Shown piece after piece: positions 35,336 through 47,137 of a DNA stretch of 64,000 nt. Every line of letters starts with the position of its first letter. Positions within the stretch are counted from its first letter, which is position 1. The translations under genes were made by a program, and so were the position numbers. The notes beneath the pieces were generated by a model. The model had not been told where the DNA came from, made no database searches, and was given only the letters and a program-made list of their open reading frames with translations. This DNA is from Nymphalis io (lineage: Eukaryota; Arthropoda; Insecta; Lepidoptera; Nymphalidae): assembly GCF_905147045.1 (NCBI RefSeq), contig NC_065910.1, positions 2,976,001 through 3,040,000 on the forward strand, given 5' to 3'.

Positions 35336-35599
35336 GGCTCATTGTAATGATTGTATATAATTATTACATGTAATTGTTGGATTGTAAAAAAGAATAACTA
35401 CTGAATTTGTTGCAGGTTCTTCTCGATAGAATCTACATACAAAACCGGTATCTTTGTGTTAAAATTGAAATTGTAAAATGACTATTCAAAAGTGATATAA
35501 TATTTTATTATATGAAAGTGAAATATAATATAAGTCTACCTAACTTTAACTGCGTTTCTCACTGCGTCTTATCCCATATAATGTCGTCTAGACCGATTT

Positions 35600-35936
35600 A
35601 GACCAATCTCAAGAGAGATTATTAATCGCAGGAGATATTATAGTGAATAACTGTGTGCGCAAACATAGGTGCTCTCTCTAAACCCTAGCTTTCATAATCC
35701 GATGGGACGGCAATCCGACACGACAGGAAATAGTTTAGGCGCAAGAACAACGGCTTTACGTGCTTTCCGAGGCACGGGAGTGTACACTTCCAACTTCCAG
35801 ACCACTTCCACTTTCCAAACTGAGAATTTTCTGAGAGAAAGACACAATAACTTTTTACTGACCCGACCTGGAAATTGAACCCAGGACCTGGTCTGCGGCC
35901 TTACATTTAGCCACTAAATCAACGAGGCAGTCAATC
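35600..35936 (-). repeat. SINE-C copy, best preserved
   Basis: On the minus strand it begins gactgcctcgttgatttagt, a tRNA-like A box, followed by the B box (gggttcaatttcc). The body carries the reverse complements of cacgggagtgtacacttcca and tccgatgggacggcaatccg. The non-tRNA end runs to about 35600 (gcgattaataatctctcttg on minus). An open frame across it is a shadow. Confidence 0.8.
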
Positions 35937-36789
35937 CTATCCAATTCACACCAAATGTCGATTAGGCATATTCATTATGTGGAAGACATAATACTACTAA
36001 ATTAGAAAGGCGTAAATTACTTTAGTAATGAAAGCATAAGTTCCTTTCATTGTTCATCAGAATAGCCGAAAGGGTTTAAATGACAAATGGCAACAATGAA
36101 TTGTCGGAACAAAACTCATTTGTTACATATATATAATTTGTGTTATTGATTACTTCCCGAACTCAAAGTTTCTGTTGACGTTAATGAGTAAATGATTATG
36201 GTTTAGAAAAAAAAACAGTAAGAATATAATTAACAGAATAATACATTTAAGTGGACCGTTTTATATCTTTGTTTTTTTTCTGTCTCGTATCTTTACTCGG
36301 GCACAAAATATTCTGCCATTGTCAAGTAAATATTTTATTATTGACGTAAAACTGCGACCGCAATGCCAATGTTTTTTTTTTTGTTAATGGAGTTTTTGTG
36401 CCAGCACATATTGTTTCGTTGCATTAAAATTTCAATGTTGAATTTATCTGCAAGGCATAGGTGACGCTTGAAAATAAAAGTGTTTTATTTCGATAACGCC
36501 TACTACGTGACACTGCATACGTATCTTTCATAAGTGATAATAAAGTACCTCATATTGTCATGAACAACAGAAAAAAAATTTAAACATTTGTGACTTTAGA
36601 CATATGAAATATTTTCTATGTAAAAAAGACGAAGGCAATTTTTTTGATAGAAAAACTGTAATTATGTCTAAAAGAACATTTTTTTTTTATTCTAAAAAAA
36701 AAAGGGCTTTTTCGCATAAGCGAACATGCCGCCCTGGTTGAGAATTCTTAGGAGGGTACAAAATATAATATATTAAACTTAAAAATACC

Positions 36790-37833
36790 TTAATTAATCA
36801 CAGATCTAAGACTTAATTTGGACAACATTTTTGCGAGATTTGACGTCGGATCTGACAGAATGACATTGCATTGTCCAACAGACTTTATATCCAAATTAAG
36901 TCTAGTTCTAAGAGATTCGTTCTGAGCACATTCCATCAATACGTGCAAAAGATCATCAGGTACATTACAAGTTGAGCAGTTTGGAGAAGTTGATTTCCGC
37001 ATCAGAAATGCAAACTTATTGCATGGGATGTGCCCAGACCGAAGCCGCAGAATTAATTACGTTTCATTAAAATTCATGTTACTATTCTCAATCCAAGGAT
37101 ATCTGCATGGATGAGGCTGGATCGTACGGTACCATATACCTTTCTCCTTAGCTCTTTCGTCAAAGTACTCTTTCCATAAATCATAGCAATGCACTTTTAG
37201 ATTTGGCAAGTAACTTTCAAATGAAGGTGTAAAGAGGACTTCAACACCGTCAGATATAGCTTCTTTGGCTAGTACATCTACTTGTTCATTCCCTTCTATG
37301 CCTACGTGAGATGGTATCCATTGAAAGAAAATTACTTTGTCATCTGATTGTAACTTAGATAGAAGCTTTAGAATCGCGTAAGCTACAAGTAACCCTCGAC
37401 AGATCGAGGTACACCGGGCTAGGTGTTGAAGCGCGCTTTTGGAGTCTGACAAGATAACTACTTTACTGTAGCTTGTACACTCAATATAGCCTAAAGCCTC
37501 TAAAATAGCTACAAGCTCAGCTTCCATTATAGATACCTCTATTTTAATTTGGAATTTAGAATAAATGTTCAAATTGAAATCCAAAAATGCAGCTCCTATT
37601 CCATATTTGTCTTTCGAACCATCTGTAAATATTTTTTGACAGTTGGAGTAATTCGAATTTATGTATTTTATACAAGTATTTCGCAAACTAATTTGATGAT
37701 ACTCTCGCTTAGAACCGGTAAATCCTTCGATATTTGTTTTTAGAATGCTTGACATATCAATACTAGTTACCCATTGATCTAATGAAAACATGCCTAAACT
37801 TGAGAAAGAGTTGCATGGTTGAGATTTGTACAT
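36790..37833 (-). pseudogene. RNase H and C-terminal part of the retrotransposon
   Basis: From 37833 the frame carries RNase H motifs with all four acidic residues: FTDGSKD (Asp71), EAELVAILEAL (Glu104), LSDSKSAL (Asp130) and HVGIEGNEQVD (Asp186). A TAA at 37059-37057 follows NMNFNET. The same frame then resumes LILRLRSGHIPCNKFAF and reaches a Cx2Cx8Hx4C zinc-knuckle-like motif (CSTCNVPDDLLHVLMEC) before the stop at 36790. The sister copy at 21 kb reads MTRSSIVTALRLRSGHIP here, which shows that the stop is a mutation within the coding frame. Confidence 0.88.
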
Positions 37834-38954
37834 CTCGGAAATTTGTGCAAGTAAAGGTTTTTCTTGTTAGTCCAGAATCTGTTATGTGTCAGATCTGTTA
37901 ATTGATTAATTAATGAAAAAGAAGTATTATTATAGAGTGATCTGTTTTTAAGCCAAAATTTTCCTGCCAAATATAATCTTCTTAAATACAAAGGAGGTAA
38001 ACAAAGTTCACTCTCCATCACATGTATGGGAGTGGTCCTTATAAACCCTCCAATGTTTCGCATTGCTTGATTTTGAATTTTGTCCAATTTCGATAAATTG
38101 GTTTTACAACAGTTGTCATACAAAAATGAACCATAATCTAATCTACTTCTAAGTAACGTTATATACAGCTTACGAATATGTTTTGGATGGACTCCCCAAC
38201 CTGATCCTGTTAACACCTTAAATATATTTAAAAACTTAGACACCCTAGACACAATCTCTTTAATATGTTTAGTCCATCTAAGACCGCGATCCAGCCACAT
38301 CCCCAGGTACTTAACATTATCCACGACTTCCAAAACTACATCATTTAGAGTAATATTAATATTGTGCAATTTGTGCCCTCTTGAAAAAATACATATTTTG
38401 CTTTTTGTTGATGAAATTTCTAAATTAATATCATGGAATTTTTTGGCTATACAATCAAAAGCAGTTTGTAATCGGCTTTGAATGTCAACTAAATTATCAG
38501 AAAAAGTAAATATTACAAAGTCATCGGCATATTGCGAAAAACTAATATAATCCATCGAATTAATAGTATCACATATATCAATTGTTGCAACATTAAATAG
38601 TAATGGAGATATAGGATCTCCCTGTGCAAGGCCTACTCCCGTACATCTTACAATTTTAAAGTCTTGGCCTTCAATAATCAGACATCGTTTATGTAAAAAA
38701 TCCCACAAATAATTACAAAGCATACTGCCTACACCTAATTGATCTAATTTACAAATAAGATATGTAACATCAACATTGTTATAAGCATTTTCTACGTCTA
38801 TAAAACACCCCACTGTCATTAGATTTTTACTAAATCCAATTTGTACACTAGATACGAAAGAACATTTCGTATTCCACAAATATTGAAAACCACCATCAGT
38901 CGTTGATGCGCTATTTTGATGCGGAGGTCTGTTAAATGTCATAAATATTAACAA
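37794..38954 (-). pseudogene. Reverse transcriptase domain, truncated
   Basis: The 386-codon frame holds RT motif A (FIDVENAYNNVD, residues 51-62), motif B (GLAQGDPISPLLF, 108-120) and the catalytic YADD box (142-145). The thumb/linker GVHPKHIRKLYITLLRSRLD follows. The first 30 or so residues do not match RT fingers well, so the 5' truncation or a frameshift is close. The frame ends in a shift relative to the RNase H frame. Confidence 0.9.
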
Positions 38955-39074
38955 TTTACGGTCGTGTTCTTCATTGCAATTCTGTAAGAACAGACTGTAT
39001 TAATATTGTTTTATGAGTATGCCGTGTACACATGCTTAGAAATGTAATCTAGCTTAAAATTGTATCGTCATCAT

Positions 39075-39245
39075 CATATTCAGCCCACATTAATCCACTA
39101 CTGCACATAGGCCTCCTCAAAGGCGCACCAATTCTCCAGGCCCTGTGCTAATCGCATCAATTGAGCACCCGCCATTTTTGAAAATAGTCGACCATCGGGC
39201 GGGTGTTCTGCCCACTGACCTTTTTGCTTCTCTAGACTCTCTATT
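39075..39245 (-). mobile_element. RTE-like LINE 3' end fragment
   Basis: The plus strand reads tcatcatcatattcagccca, then actgcacataggcctcctca and the ggtccatcgggcgg-like region (accatcgggcgggtgttctg). This is the familiar reversed 3' end of an RTE-type element with a (TGA)n tail. It is short and diverged. Confidence 0.6.
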
Positions 39246-39317
39246 AAAATTGTATAAGTTCGTAATTTTAAATTACGTCCTAATTATAAATATAATACAA
39301 ACATAATAATAAATAAG

Positions 39318-39399
39318 TTTGTATGTATGTATGTATGTATATATGTGTGTATGTATGTATGTATATATGTATAAGTGTATATGTATATATATGTATATT
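39318..39399. repeat. (TATG)n / (TA)n compound microsatellite
   Basis: GTAT tetranucleotide repeats degrade into ATATGT and TATA units. Confidence 0.93.
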
Positions 39400-39659
39400 A
39401 AATATTTGTATTAAGCTCCTTAAATTTTAAGTATAAGTTGTTCGCACACTATGCCCGATTAGTGATCCTGGCTAAAAAAAGCACATTAACATTTCTCTTT
39501 ACAGAGGTTGCCTGGAAGAGATCGCTATAAGTGATAAGGCCGCCTTTGCATACTATATGGTCTACTAGCTATTATATGTTACTAAATGATTGTAAAGTGT
39601 GTGCAATAAAGGATTAATAAATAAAATAATAAATAAAATATAATATATAATATATCCTG

Positions 39660-39902
39660 GGACATTTTTCACACAAGGTCATCTGATCCCAAATTAAGCT
39701 TGTACAGAGCTTGTACTATGGAAACCAGACAACTGATATACTACATATACTATTTTTCTTTTGTAAATGCATACTTATATAGATAATTACACCCAGACTC
39801 AGGACAAACAGACATGTTCATGCACACAAAAATCTGTCCTGGGTGGGAATCGAACCTTCGGTGTGAAAGGCAAGCATTCACCAACCACGCCAACCGGCTC
39901 TC
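39660..39902 (-). repeat. SINE-D copy (tRNA-derived)
   Basis: The minus strand begins gagagccggttggcgtggtt (A box), then the B box ggttcgattcccacccagg. The tail, gatcagatgaccttgtgtga then aaaatgtcccagga, is adjacent to a TAT-rich tract. The same body is present at 52736-52930 in the opposite orientation. Confidence 0.8.
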
Positions 39903-39917
39903 AGTATTAATAAGTGT

Positions 39918-39970
39918 AAGGGAGTGAGTTCTTTATTTATAATATATATAAATAAAGGACTCACTCCCTT
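39918..39970. repeat. 24-bp hairpin, 5-nt loop
   Basis: 39918-39941 (aagggagtgagttctttatt...) pairs with 39947-39970 with one G:T-type mismatch. It lies between SINE-D and repeat F. Confidence 0.93.
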
Positions 39971-39974
39971 TTGA

Positions 39975-40085
39975 TGATGCGTGTGTTCTTGAAATGCTAT
40001 AATTATTATGGTCAATGTCACATATCGCTTTCTGATATTTCACGATCCTATTTTGCGGCAAGTTTCGAGTCTGTTCTTACATTTA
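39975..40085 (+). repeat. Repeat F, copy 1
   Basis: gctataattattatggtcaa, then tttcacgatcctattttgcg and gcaagtttcgagtctgttct are shared with 55550-55660. Function and class are unknown. Confidence 0.7.
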
Positions 40086-40509
40086 ACGAGTCGCAATAAC
40101 AAATTCATGTAATAACTTCTCGCTATCAAATTTCTTAAGCAAAATATCTTTATACAGTGAAAACATCTATGGAACAAGTTATATTCAAGATATCTATGCA
40201 GTGAAGGAAATTTGAAATTACAAGTTCTCATAATAATTGCAAGTAAAATAAAATTTTAGCCTGTAAATGTCACACATCTGAACTTAGATTACCTCTTCTA
40301 TAGAGGCAAAAGATTGAAGATTATGCCACGTTGCTCCAGTGTGTATAGGTGGATACAAATGTAAAAGGTCATAGAACAGGTGATGAATTATAAACATGAA
40401 ATGATGTGAACCCGAAAATTTCGGCTAAGATTAATAGGGCCTTGAAGAAATTTCTAAAAGTTAGGTAATGTAACTGCTTGTAAATGCGCCATTGATGTGC
40501 TAAGATCGC

Positions 40510-40750
40510 ATCTCCCTTTTGATGACGAAGTTTGGCGATCATTGCGCCACGCTACTCCAATGCGACTTTATGGATGGAAGTGTTAGAAATTAGACACATG
40601 CAGGTTTCCACACGATGTTTTCCTTCACCGCCGAGCACGAGATGAAAAACACAAATTAAGAACATGATAATTCAGTAGTGCTTTCCTGGGTTTGAATCCG
40701 CGATCGTTGGTTAAGATTCACGCGTTCTAATAACACTAAGCTGTCTGCTC
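40510..40750 (-). repeat. SINE-B, degraded
   Basis: attagacacatgcaggtttc, tttgaatccgcgatcgttgg and agattcacgcgttctaataa identify it. The 3' tail is lost. Confidence 0.75.
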
Positions 40751-40917
40751 TCTTAAATTATTATATAATCATTGTATAAGTCAAACCACACATAATTATT
40801 TCAATGATTCCGAGTTCCCCTCAAGCAATTACCCTTGTATTGTTGTGGTTTGTGTAAGCCGACCTGATATAATTATACCATCAGAGCGAGACGCCACAAG
40901 TATTATAGTTTTAATTT

Positions 40918-41003
40918 TTTAAGGAGGTCATTTGATGGAAAGTGGTAACCATCGGCAATAGACTATTGTAAGAAATATTCATATTAAATATCATTAACAA
41001 CCT
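40918..41003 (-). repeat. SINE-A fragment, degraded
   Basis: aggaggtcatttgatggaaa, gtggtaaccatcggcaatag and attgtaagaaatatt correspond to the hairpin end of the family. Confidence 0.5.
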
Positions 41004-41531
41004 TCAAATAGCACAAAATAAAAGAATAAAATTTCTCTTTCGTTATCCCTTTCGAATTCTACTACAAACATTTTTTATAATAAAACCAAAATTATGAATT
41101 TTCGGCAGCTTTATATATATAATATCTATATAATCAGAAAAAGTCTCAACAAAACTTTCCACACTAATATAAGTTTTACCAAAACAAAAGAACATCGTAA
41201 CCGTACCACCCATCGAACTAGCTTTCTTGTCTTACCGAAAACTAGGACGTCATATGGTACAAAAATCCGAACATATGAAGGAGCACGACTTTACAGTAAA
41301 ATACCTACACACATAAAAAAGTACACTCATTTAAGGCATTTAAGACCAAACTGGCTGAACATGTATTAGAACATTCACTTTAAAAAAAACAATAACAAAA
41401 AAAATAAGCCATTGCGTTAAATGGGTAACTACTACAGACGAATATGAATGTTATATTACTATATATGTGTATTCTCATGTAAGTGACATGCCTTTTTTGA
41501 GAATAAAATGTCTACAAGCTTAAAATTAATA

Positions 41532-41751
41532 TGAACCATCCCTTATATCCTCAATACGCCACCAATCTTGAACAAAGATTCTATGTCCCTCGTATCTGTT
41601 ACACTGAATTATTTACCCTTAAATCGGAACACAACAATATAAAGTACTGCTGTTTTGGTACACCAAAACAGAATATCTGATATATTCTACAGAATATCTG
41701 ATGAGTGGGTGGTACCTACCCAGGCGACCTTGCACAAAGACGTACCATCAC
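41532..41751 (-). repeat. SINE-A, diverged, with small internal duplication
   Basis: tacgccaccaatcttgaaca through to aggcgaccttgcacaaagac. The segment cagaatatctgat is present twice (41671-41702). Confidence 0.8.
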
Positions 41752-42573
41752 GTAGAAGTATTAAATTAAAAAAATGTACAGTTTAGTTAATCTCTTTTTC
41801 GGAAAACCATTTCCTTGTCCGCCTTATTTCCTGGGGGCTGTCTGATTGTCATAGCGGTTTTTAAGTGTAAGATTGTGGGACACTTAGCTTGAAGACAGGA
41901 CTGTCTCATCCAAAACAGGACATATGGTCGCATTAGGTTTGGTATATTGTGGGCCATATAATATTGTGATAATTCGAAACACAAGAAAATAATTATTCAA
42001 AATGTAAATTTGCTAACTAAATTATAAGTTATGCATCTCAATGTACCAACGTACTACCTCTTACTATACAGATTAAATTGCATGTAGGTTTTTCGTATCA
42101 ATTAAAATACATGTTACGTTTGAGTTGAAATTTGAATTAAAAAAATATTTTCCCGAACTGACCGAGTTGGTAATTTAAAAAATAAATAAATAATATAATA
42201 ATAAACTGTATAATAAGCCTTTTATACTGTACAGGATTATATAAATGATAGAAGAGCTTGGCGAACTCGTAGTATTCGTTGATGTTCATACAGGATATAT
42301 AAATATAATTGTATACGATTATTATATATACATATAATTTTTTGATTGTTAATCGATGGTGGTTTAATTGTATTTTAAAATTAAAATTATAAAATGCCGA
42401 TTTAAAAGTGGTTATAGAAGTTACCTGGATTTTGACTTTTTAAAAACCAACTAAAATATGTTTTAATAAAAATATATTGTTTATTAGCCTGAGTGTACGT
42501 TTCAAATAATAATTTGGTATGTATGTTACTCTCTTGCTATGTACTTATTGATAGGAGAAATGATATTGTAAAT

Positions 42574-42634
42574 TATATATATATATATATAAATTAAAAA
42601 AAATGTACGGTATATATAATGTACGGTAATGTAC

Positions 42635-42679
<45 letters not shown>
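42574..42679. repeat. (AT)n tract with three GTACGGTA units
   Basis: Two AT blocks flank three copies of gtacggta (42605, 42620, 42630). Confidence 0.9.
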
Positions 42680-42682
<3 letters not shown>

Positions 42683-42872
42683 GGAGAAAGAGAACTATAT
42701 ACATATAATGATGAATAATGTGAAAGAAGTTATAATTTATGAGTTTATTTTATGACAGTGCACTGTCATCGCCGTGAGTGCCCGGGTGACACAGCTGGGA
42801 CGGGTAATGTATATGACATATACTTTCTGTAATCCCGTGATATTCTCCTGACGTGTTTGAGAATAATATTAT

Positions 42873-43144
42873 GTATATAGGAAGTCGGACGGGCAGATGG
42901 GCCACCTAATGGTAAATGGTCACCATCACTCATAGACATTGGCGTTGAAAGAAAGATTAACTATTCCTTACATTGTCAGTGCGCCACCAGCCCTGGGAAC
43001 TAAGATGTTATGTCTCTTGTGCCTGTAGTTACACCGGCTCACTCACTCTTCAAACCGGAACATAACAAAATACTAAGTATTGCTTTTTAATATCTGATGA
43101 GTGGATGTAAGCTACCCAGACGGGCTAGTACAAAGCCCTACCAC
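42873..43144 (-). repeat. SINE-A copy
   Basis: Starts aggaagtcggacgggcagat, has the variant cacctaatggtaaatgg, and ends caaagccctaccaccaag. Confidence 0.87.
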
Positions 43145-43169
43145 CAAGTAAAACTGTTAGAAAATAAAT

Positions 43170-43468
43170 ATTTTTTTTTTTTTTTATAGAATAGGAAGGC
43201 GGACGAGCATATGGGCCACCTGATGGTAAGTGGTCACCAACGCTCTTAGACATTGGCATTGTAAGAAATGTCAACCATCGCTTACATATCCAATGCGCCA
43301 CCAATCTTGGGAACTAAGATTTTATGTCCCTTGTGCCTGTAATTACACTGGCTCACTCACCCTTCAAACCGGAACACAACAATATCAAGTATTGCTGTTT
43401 TGCGGTAGAATATCTGATGAGTGGGTGGTACCTACCCAGACGAGCTTGCACAAAGCCCTACCACCAGT
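43170..43468 (-). repeat. SINE-A copy, near consensus
   Basis: Poly-T at 43170-43185, then tatagaataggaaggcggac through to caaagccctaccaccagtag. It lies 25 bases from the preceding copy in tandem orientation but is a different subtype. Confidence 0.92.
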
Positions 43469-43775
43469 AGTATATAAGTCAAAGGGAAAACAAAATCAAT
43501 GAATGTATTTACGATTTTTCTTTCTTTATTCTATAAACGATGCTCACTAATTGAAAAATCAATCAAAGAAGAGTGGAACAAGATGTAATATATATATTTA
43601 TCTCTTTCTTTCATTACGATTTCTCCATCTCATTAAGAGAGTCTACAATGGCACTGTAGGGAATTAATCAACCTTATCGAATGGAAATACTCAATCAAAT
43701 TAGATAAAAGAATTACTTCTTCTTTCTTGTGCGTTAATTGAAAATCTTATATTAAATGTATGTGGTCAGAGCATC

Positions 43776-43891
43776 TGAATATAAACCGATCACTGTGGGT
43801 TCAAGCACACCACTGAATGTTCTTGTTTTTATTACATTTGTCGTTATAATTTATCTCGCGCTCGATGATGGAAAACATCGTAAGCAACCTT
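43776..43891 (+). repeat. SINE-B head and early body, degraded
   Basis: ctgaatataaaccgatcact, gtgggttcaagcacaccact and tggaaaacatcgtaagcaac. Confidence 0.65.
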
Positions 43892-44047
43892 CAATCATAA
43901 TCAATAATATACTTTAGTGGTGCGATCATAGAAGCTCTTTTAGATTGTCATTATATAGGTTATATTAAATGTAAAGCTGCCACCGAATTATATCTCTTAT
44001 CAACCACATTCAATATATATTTAAAATATAATAAGACGACATCTCAC

Positions 44048-44190
44048 CTTCAATTGCACTGGCTGGAAAGGATCTTCGATTGGCACCGTGAAACATTCAT
44101 CCCACACAGGATTAAGGTCCCGATACACTATTCTTGATTTATGCAGTAGTCTGCCCGCAGCCTTAAACTTCACGTATGGATCACTGGTGC
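44048..44190 (-). CDS. Mctp: Mctp exon, first half of C2A
   Basis: I place the acceptor at ttgttgtcag|GC because it makes the split Gly and then TSDPYVKFKAAGRLLHKSRI, VYRDLNPVWDECFTVPIEDP and FQPVQLK. That reproduces the canonical MCTP loop 1 (MDKNG|TSDPYVKF). The donor is AAG|GTGAGA at 44047. The length is 143 bases, phase 1 to phase 0. A second in-frame acceptor 12 bases upstream (aaaccag|GATTG, start 44202) would add Leu-Leu-Ser-Gly inside loop 1. The conserved LNPVWDE turn of C2 domains is present. It joins exons 46378 and 34983 without a phase break. Confidence 0.93.
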
Positions 44191-46377
44191 CTGACAACAA
44201 TCCTGGTTTTGGGACCCCACAAAACGCGTAATTAGAAAAAATTAAGAAGCAAAAATAATATAACGAACGAACAAAGCTTACTTTATCTATAGGAAAGGGG
44301 CTAGTCTACTACAGTTTAATTATATTTTTATCTGTTATTTTTGTATTTTTAAAAAGAACCGTATTTTTATTCTTAAATTTCGAAAACGGAATGAACGCTT
44401 AGCGATCAAAATGAAATATGATTCATAACTAAAAATTATATTCTAAATACAAATGCATAGCTAACAATGTATTGCCAATTATGTGGTTTTTTTAATAAAT
44501 TATTTTTTTTATTCTACTTATTTACGCTACGGTGTCAAAAATAAATATTGTAACTACATCTACAGGAGAATTACTAAAAGCAAAAGCACTAAAAAAATGC
44601 AATAAAAATTTAAAAAAGTGCGAAATAAAATAAATACATTTATATAATATAATACAGATTGACGTGTTTGTGTTGAATTTATATAAAAGCTATAAAATTA
44701 TTGTGTGGTAATAAAACCTCCTTGCCTTATAAGAAATGGTTGTCTGGAATTATATTTAGTCTGTAATTTTTTAAATGAATTATATATTATTATTTATCTT
44801 TTATGGTTATTCTATTATACGAATATTTTTATGGTTTATATATGTTAGATGTGCGACATTATTATCAACGGAAATCAAACCCACTGCTTATGGCTGAAAT
44901 GTTAATTCCTAGATAAGCAATCATTCTTTTGAAATATTTTTATAATTATAAATTTTTTGATATTAAATGTACTGGATTTAATATATAATATATTTTTATA
45001 AATACCTACTAAATCATAAATAGCTTATTACTTAGTAAATAAATAACGTTTTGTATAATATTGTCACATGTCATTATCGTATTTAAATTATAAAAAAACC
45101 CCCACCGGGCAAAACACGCATTTATTTTTAATTAAAAACAATATTTATTGTTAATTATTAAATATCGGTTTGTAGGTCTACCTACCAATTACTCAGTAAG
45201 TAGGTATCTATACCTATTTATTAAGTCTTTGACTATTTTTGTGATATTGATTAGGTTTCCTAATTCTTTAGAAAAGTCAAATCATAAAGTTACAAAAAAT
45301 GGCTAACTACCGCTCCTACAAGACCTGCCCGGCCGCGTGTCCACTTGGCCATTGGGTAAATATGCGTGATCGTTGCCGTTTTTCCGTTTTCCTATTCTTT
45401 AATTTAATTATCGACTATTACCATAAAAGTTAACAATTACGTTTGTTTTTGACATAACGGTATATGTTAAAATATTATCGGTTCGGTTCCGATTCAAATA
45501 AATACAGATGATTCAAAGTTGAATCGGAATTGAATCGGAAACGTATCGTATTCGTTATAAATTAGAAGAATTCGGCCCCTGATTGATGTTGCAGGTATAT
45601 ACAATTTAAATAAAAAGTGGTTTGTACGAGAACATACTAAGCCATGTAACTTTATTTCAAACGTCATACTGTACATATTTTTATCAAAATTTAAGTTAGT
45701 AATTTTTTTTTCTTTTCTTCTTTTATGCTCCTATCTTTTCAAAGCTGAGGTTAGAGGACCCCTGAGCTCCGGGGCCCTGGTGCATGCACCACCTACACCC
45801 TACGACAGCTACGTCACTGATTATGAATTACTCACATAAATAGTAAGAACTATTTTTATCTGTTCGTGGAATCAGTTTGTACAAAATCACGTTATACGAT
45901 TCGGAATTCACACATAGTACTTAAAACTTTTTTAATTGGTTATAAATATTAACTACATTCAGTTTTATAAACATTTAAGCATTTTATATATTAAATAATC
46001 ATTATTGAATAATATATTATGAGAATTCAATGCATAATTGATTTAAAAATATTTCTTAAATGCTTGAGTAGAACGGAACAGTCACACATTGATTTATCTT
46101 TTTCTATCATTTGTAATTTGACATTCGAAAGAAGAGGACAACTCATACTCTAACTATACAACCCTTGACGTTTCATAGTATTTAGATAAGTAAATCGTTA
46201 TTTGTAAATTAAGCATATATCATAAATGATTTGCACTCGTGTTGAAATGTGTTTTTTTTTTGCTCAGCCTTACTTGTGTTTATGTGTCTTATTTGTGTTT
46301 TGTGGCTCTCGTGCGAGTGTAGCTTCGGCCTACGTGGATGTCATGTCTTGTGTAGTGATAAATAATACAGTACTTAC
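44191..46377 (-). other. Mctp intron, 2.2 kb
   Basis: AT-rich. Contains repeat E copy 2 and, near 45740-45825, a short GC-rich patch (gagctccggggccctggtgc) that looks like TE debris but was not assigned. Confidence 0.8.
45360..45583 (+). repeat. Repeat E, copy 2
   Basis: Aligns along its length with 26945-27145, with small insertions (acggtatatg; acgtatcgtattcgttataa). It ends aattcggcccctgat. Confidence 0.75.
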
Positions 46378-46489
46378 CATTCTTGTCCATTGCGATTAAA
46401 TTTTGACCTCTTTTTAAATGTATCCTTAGTTGAAAGAAGGCATATTGTCGTAAGTGCTGTTCTCTTAGTTTTTGACCTTCGTCTGGTTC
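46378..46489 (-). CDS. Mctp: Mctp exon, entry into C2A
   Basis: Acceptor tttcacgtag|GAA and donor AATG|GTAAGT bound 112 bases, phase 0 to phase 1. It reads EPDEGQKLREQHLRQYAFFQ, then LRIHLKRGQNLIAMDKN plus the first base of Gly. Strand 1 of C2A (FFQLRIHLKRGQNL) and the first calcium-binding aspartate (AMDKN) are plain. The charged LREQHLRQ lead is typical of arthropod MCTPs (family knowledge). Confidence 0.94.
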
Positions 46490-46865
46490 CTACGTGAAAT
46501 AAAAAAAAAACGTTAATTAGACTGTAGCAATTTTCAGGGTCGTCTAAATAAGTATTGTTAAATTAAAATGTTTTCTGTTGCTGAATGCCACTCTTTTTTG
46601 AATAGAAAAAAGTTAAGCTTTAATTTTTTTTATTTTGTTCGCAAAACTGGATTCAAACAAGAGAACATAACAGAAAACAATACTGCATCCTACAGATGTG
46701 TTCCGAACCGGAATAAACTTCTAATGAATTTCTTATCACAATTTATACTGGAAATTTATTTATTCATTTTTGTTTCAATTTATAAGACCAACACAATCTT
46801 TATAAACAAGATTTATCTAGTTTTTTATAATTTTTTTGGGAATGAGTTTTGAGTGCTATTTTATG

Positions 46866-47137
46866 TAGAATAGGAAGGCGGACGAGCATATGGGCCACCT
46901 GATAGTAAGTGATCACCAACGCCCATAGACATTAGCATTGTAAGAAATGTTAACCATCGCTTACATCACGAATGCGCCACCAACCTTGGGAACTAAGATG
47001 TTATGTCCCTTGTGCCTGTAATTACACTGGCCCTTCAAACCGGAACACAAGAATACCAAGTACTGCTGTTTTGCGGTAGAATATCTGATAAGTGGGTGGT
47101 ACCTACCCAGACGAGCTTGCACACCTACCACCAGTAA
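46866..47137 (-). repeat. SINE-A copy
   Basis: gtagaataggaaggcggacg through to gcttgcacacctaccaccag. The gctcactca and aaagccc words are deleted. Confidence 0.88.

Larger units (their letters stand above)
36679..38985 (-). mobile_element. Non-LTR retrotransposon (Jockey/R1/I-like), 5'-truncated
   Basis: A 2.3-kb minus-strand copy with RT and RNase H but no endonuclease or ORF1. The A tail shows as poly-T at 36679-36688 on plus. A possible 7-bp target duplication AAGAACA lies at 36672-36678 and 38986-38992. Breaks: a frameshift in the 37794-37833 overlap and a stop codon at 37059-37057. It is related to the shorter copy at 20674-21406 but not recent: the two differ at many residues. Confidence 0.88.
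34984..44047 (-). other. Mctp intron, 9.1 kb
   Basis: Holds a (TA)n tract, SINE-C, the largest LINE copy of the window, an RTE-like tail, SINE-D, a 24-bp hairpin, repeat F and several SINE-A/B copies, listed separately. The stretches 35940-36660 and 41755-42570 show nothing I recognise. Confidence 0.85.

Noticed and set aside
46568..46852. 94-codon plus-strand open frame rich in Phe, Asn, Ile and Lys
   Set aside because: Composition is just that of AT-rich DNA. It has no motif and lies in an intron.
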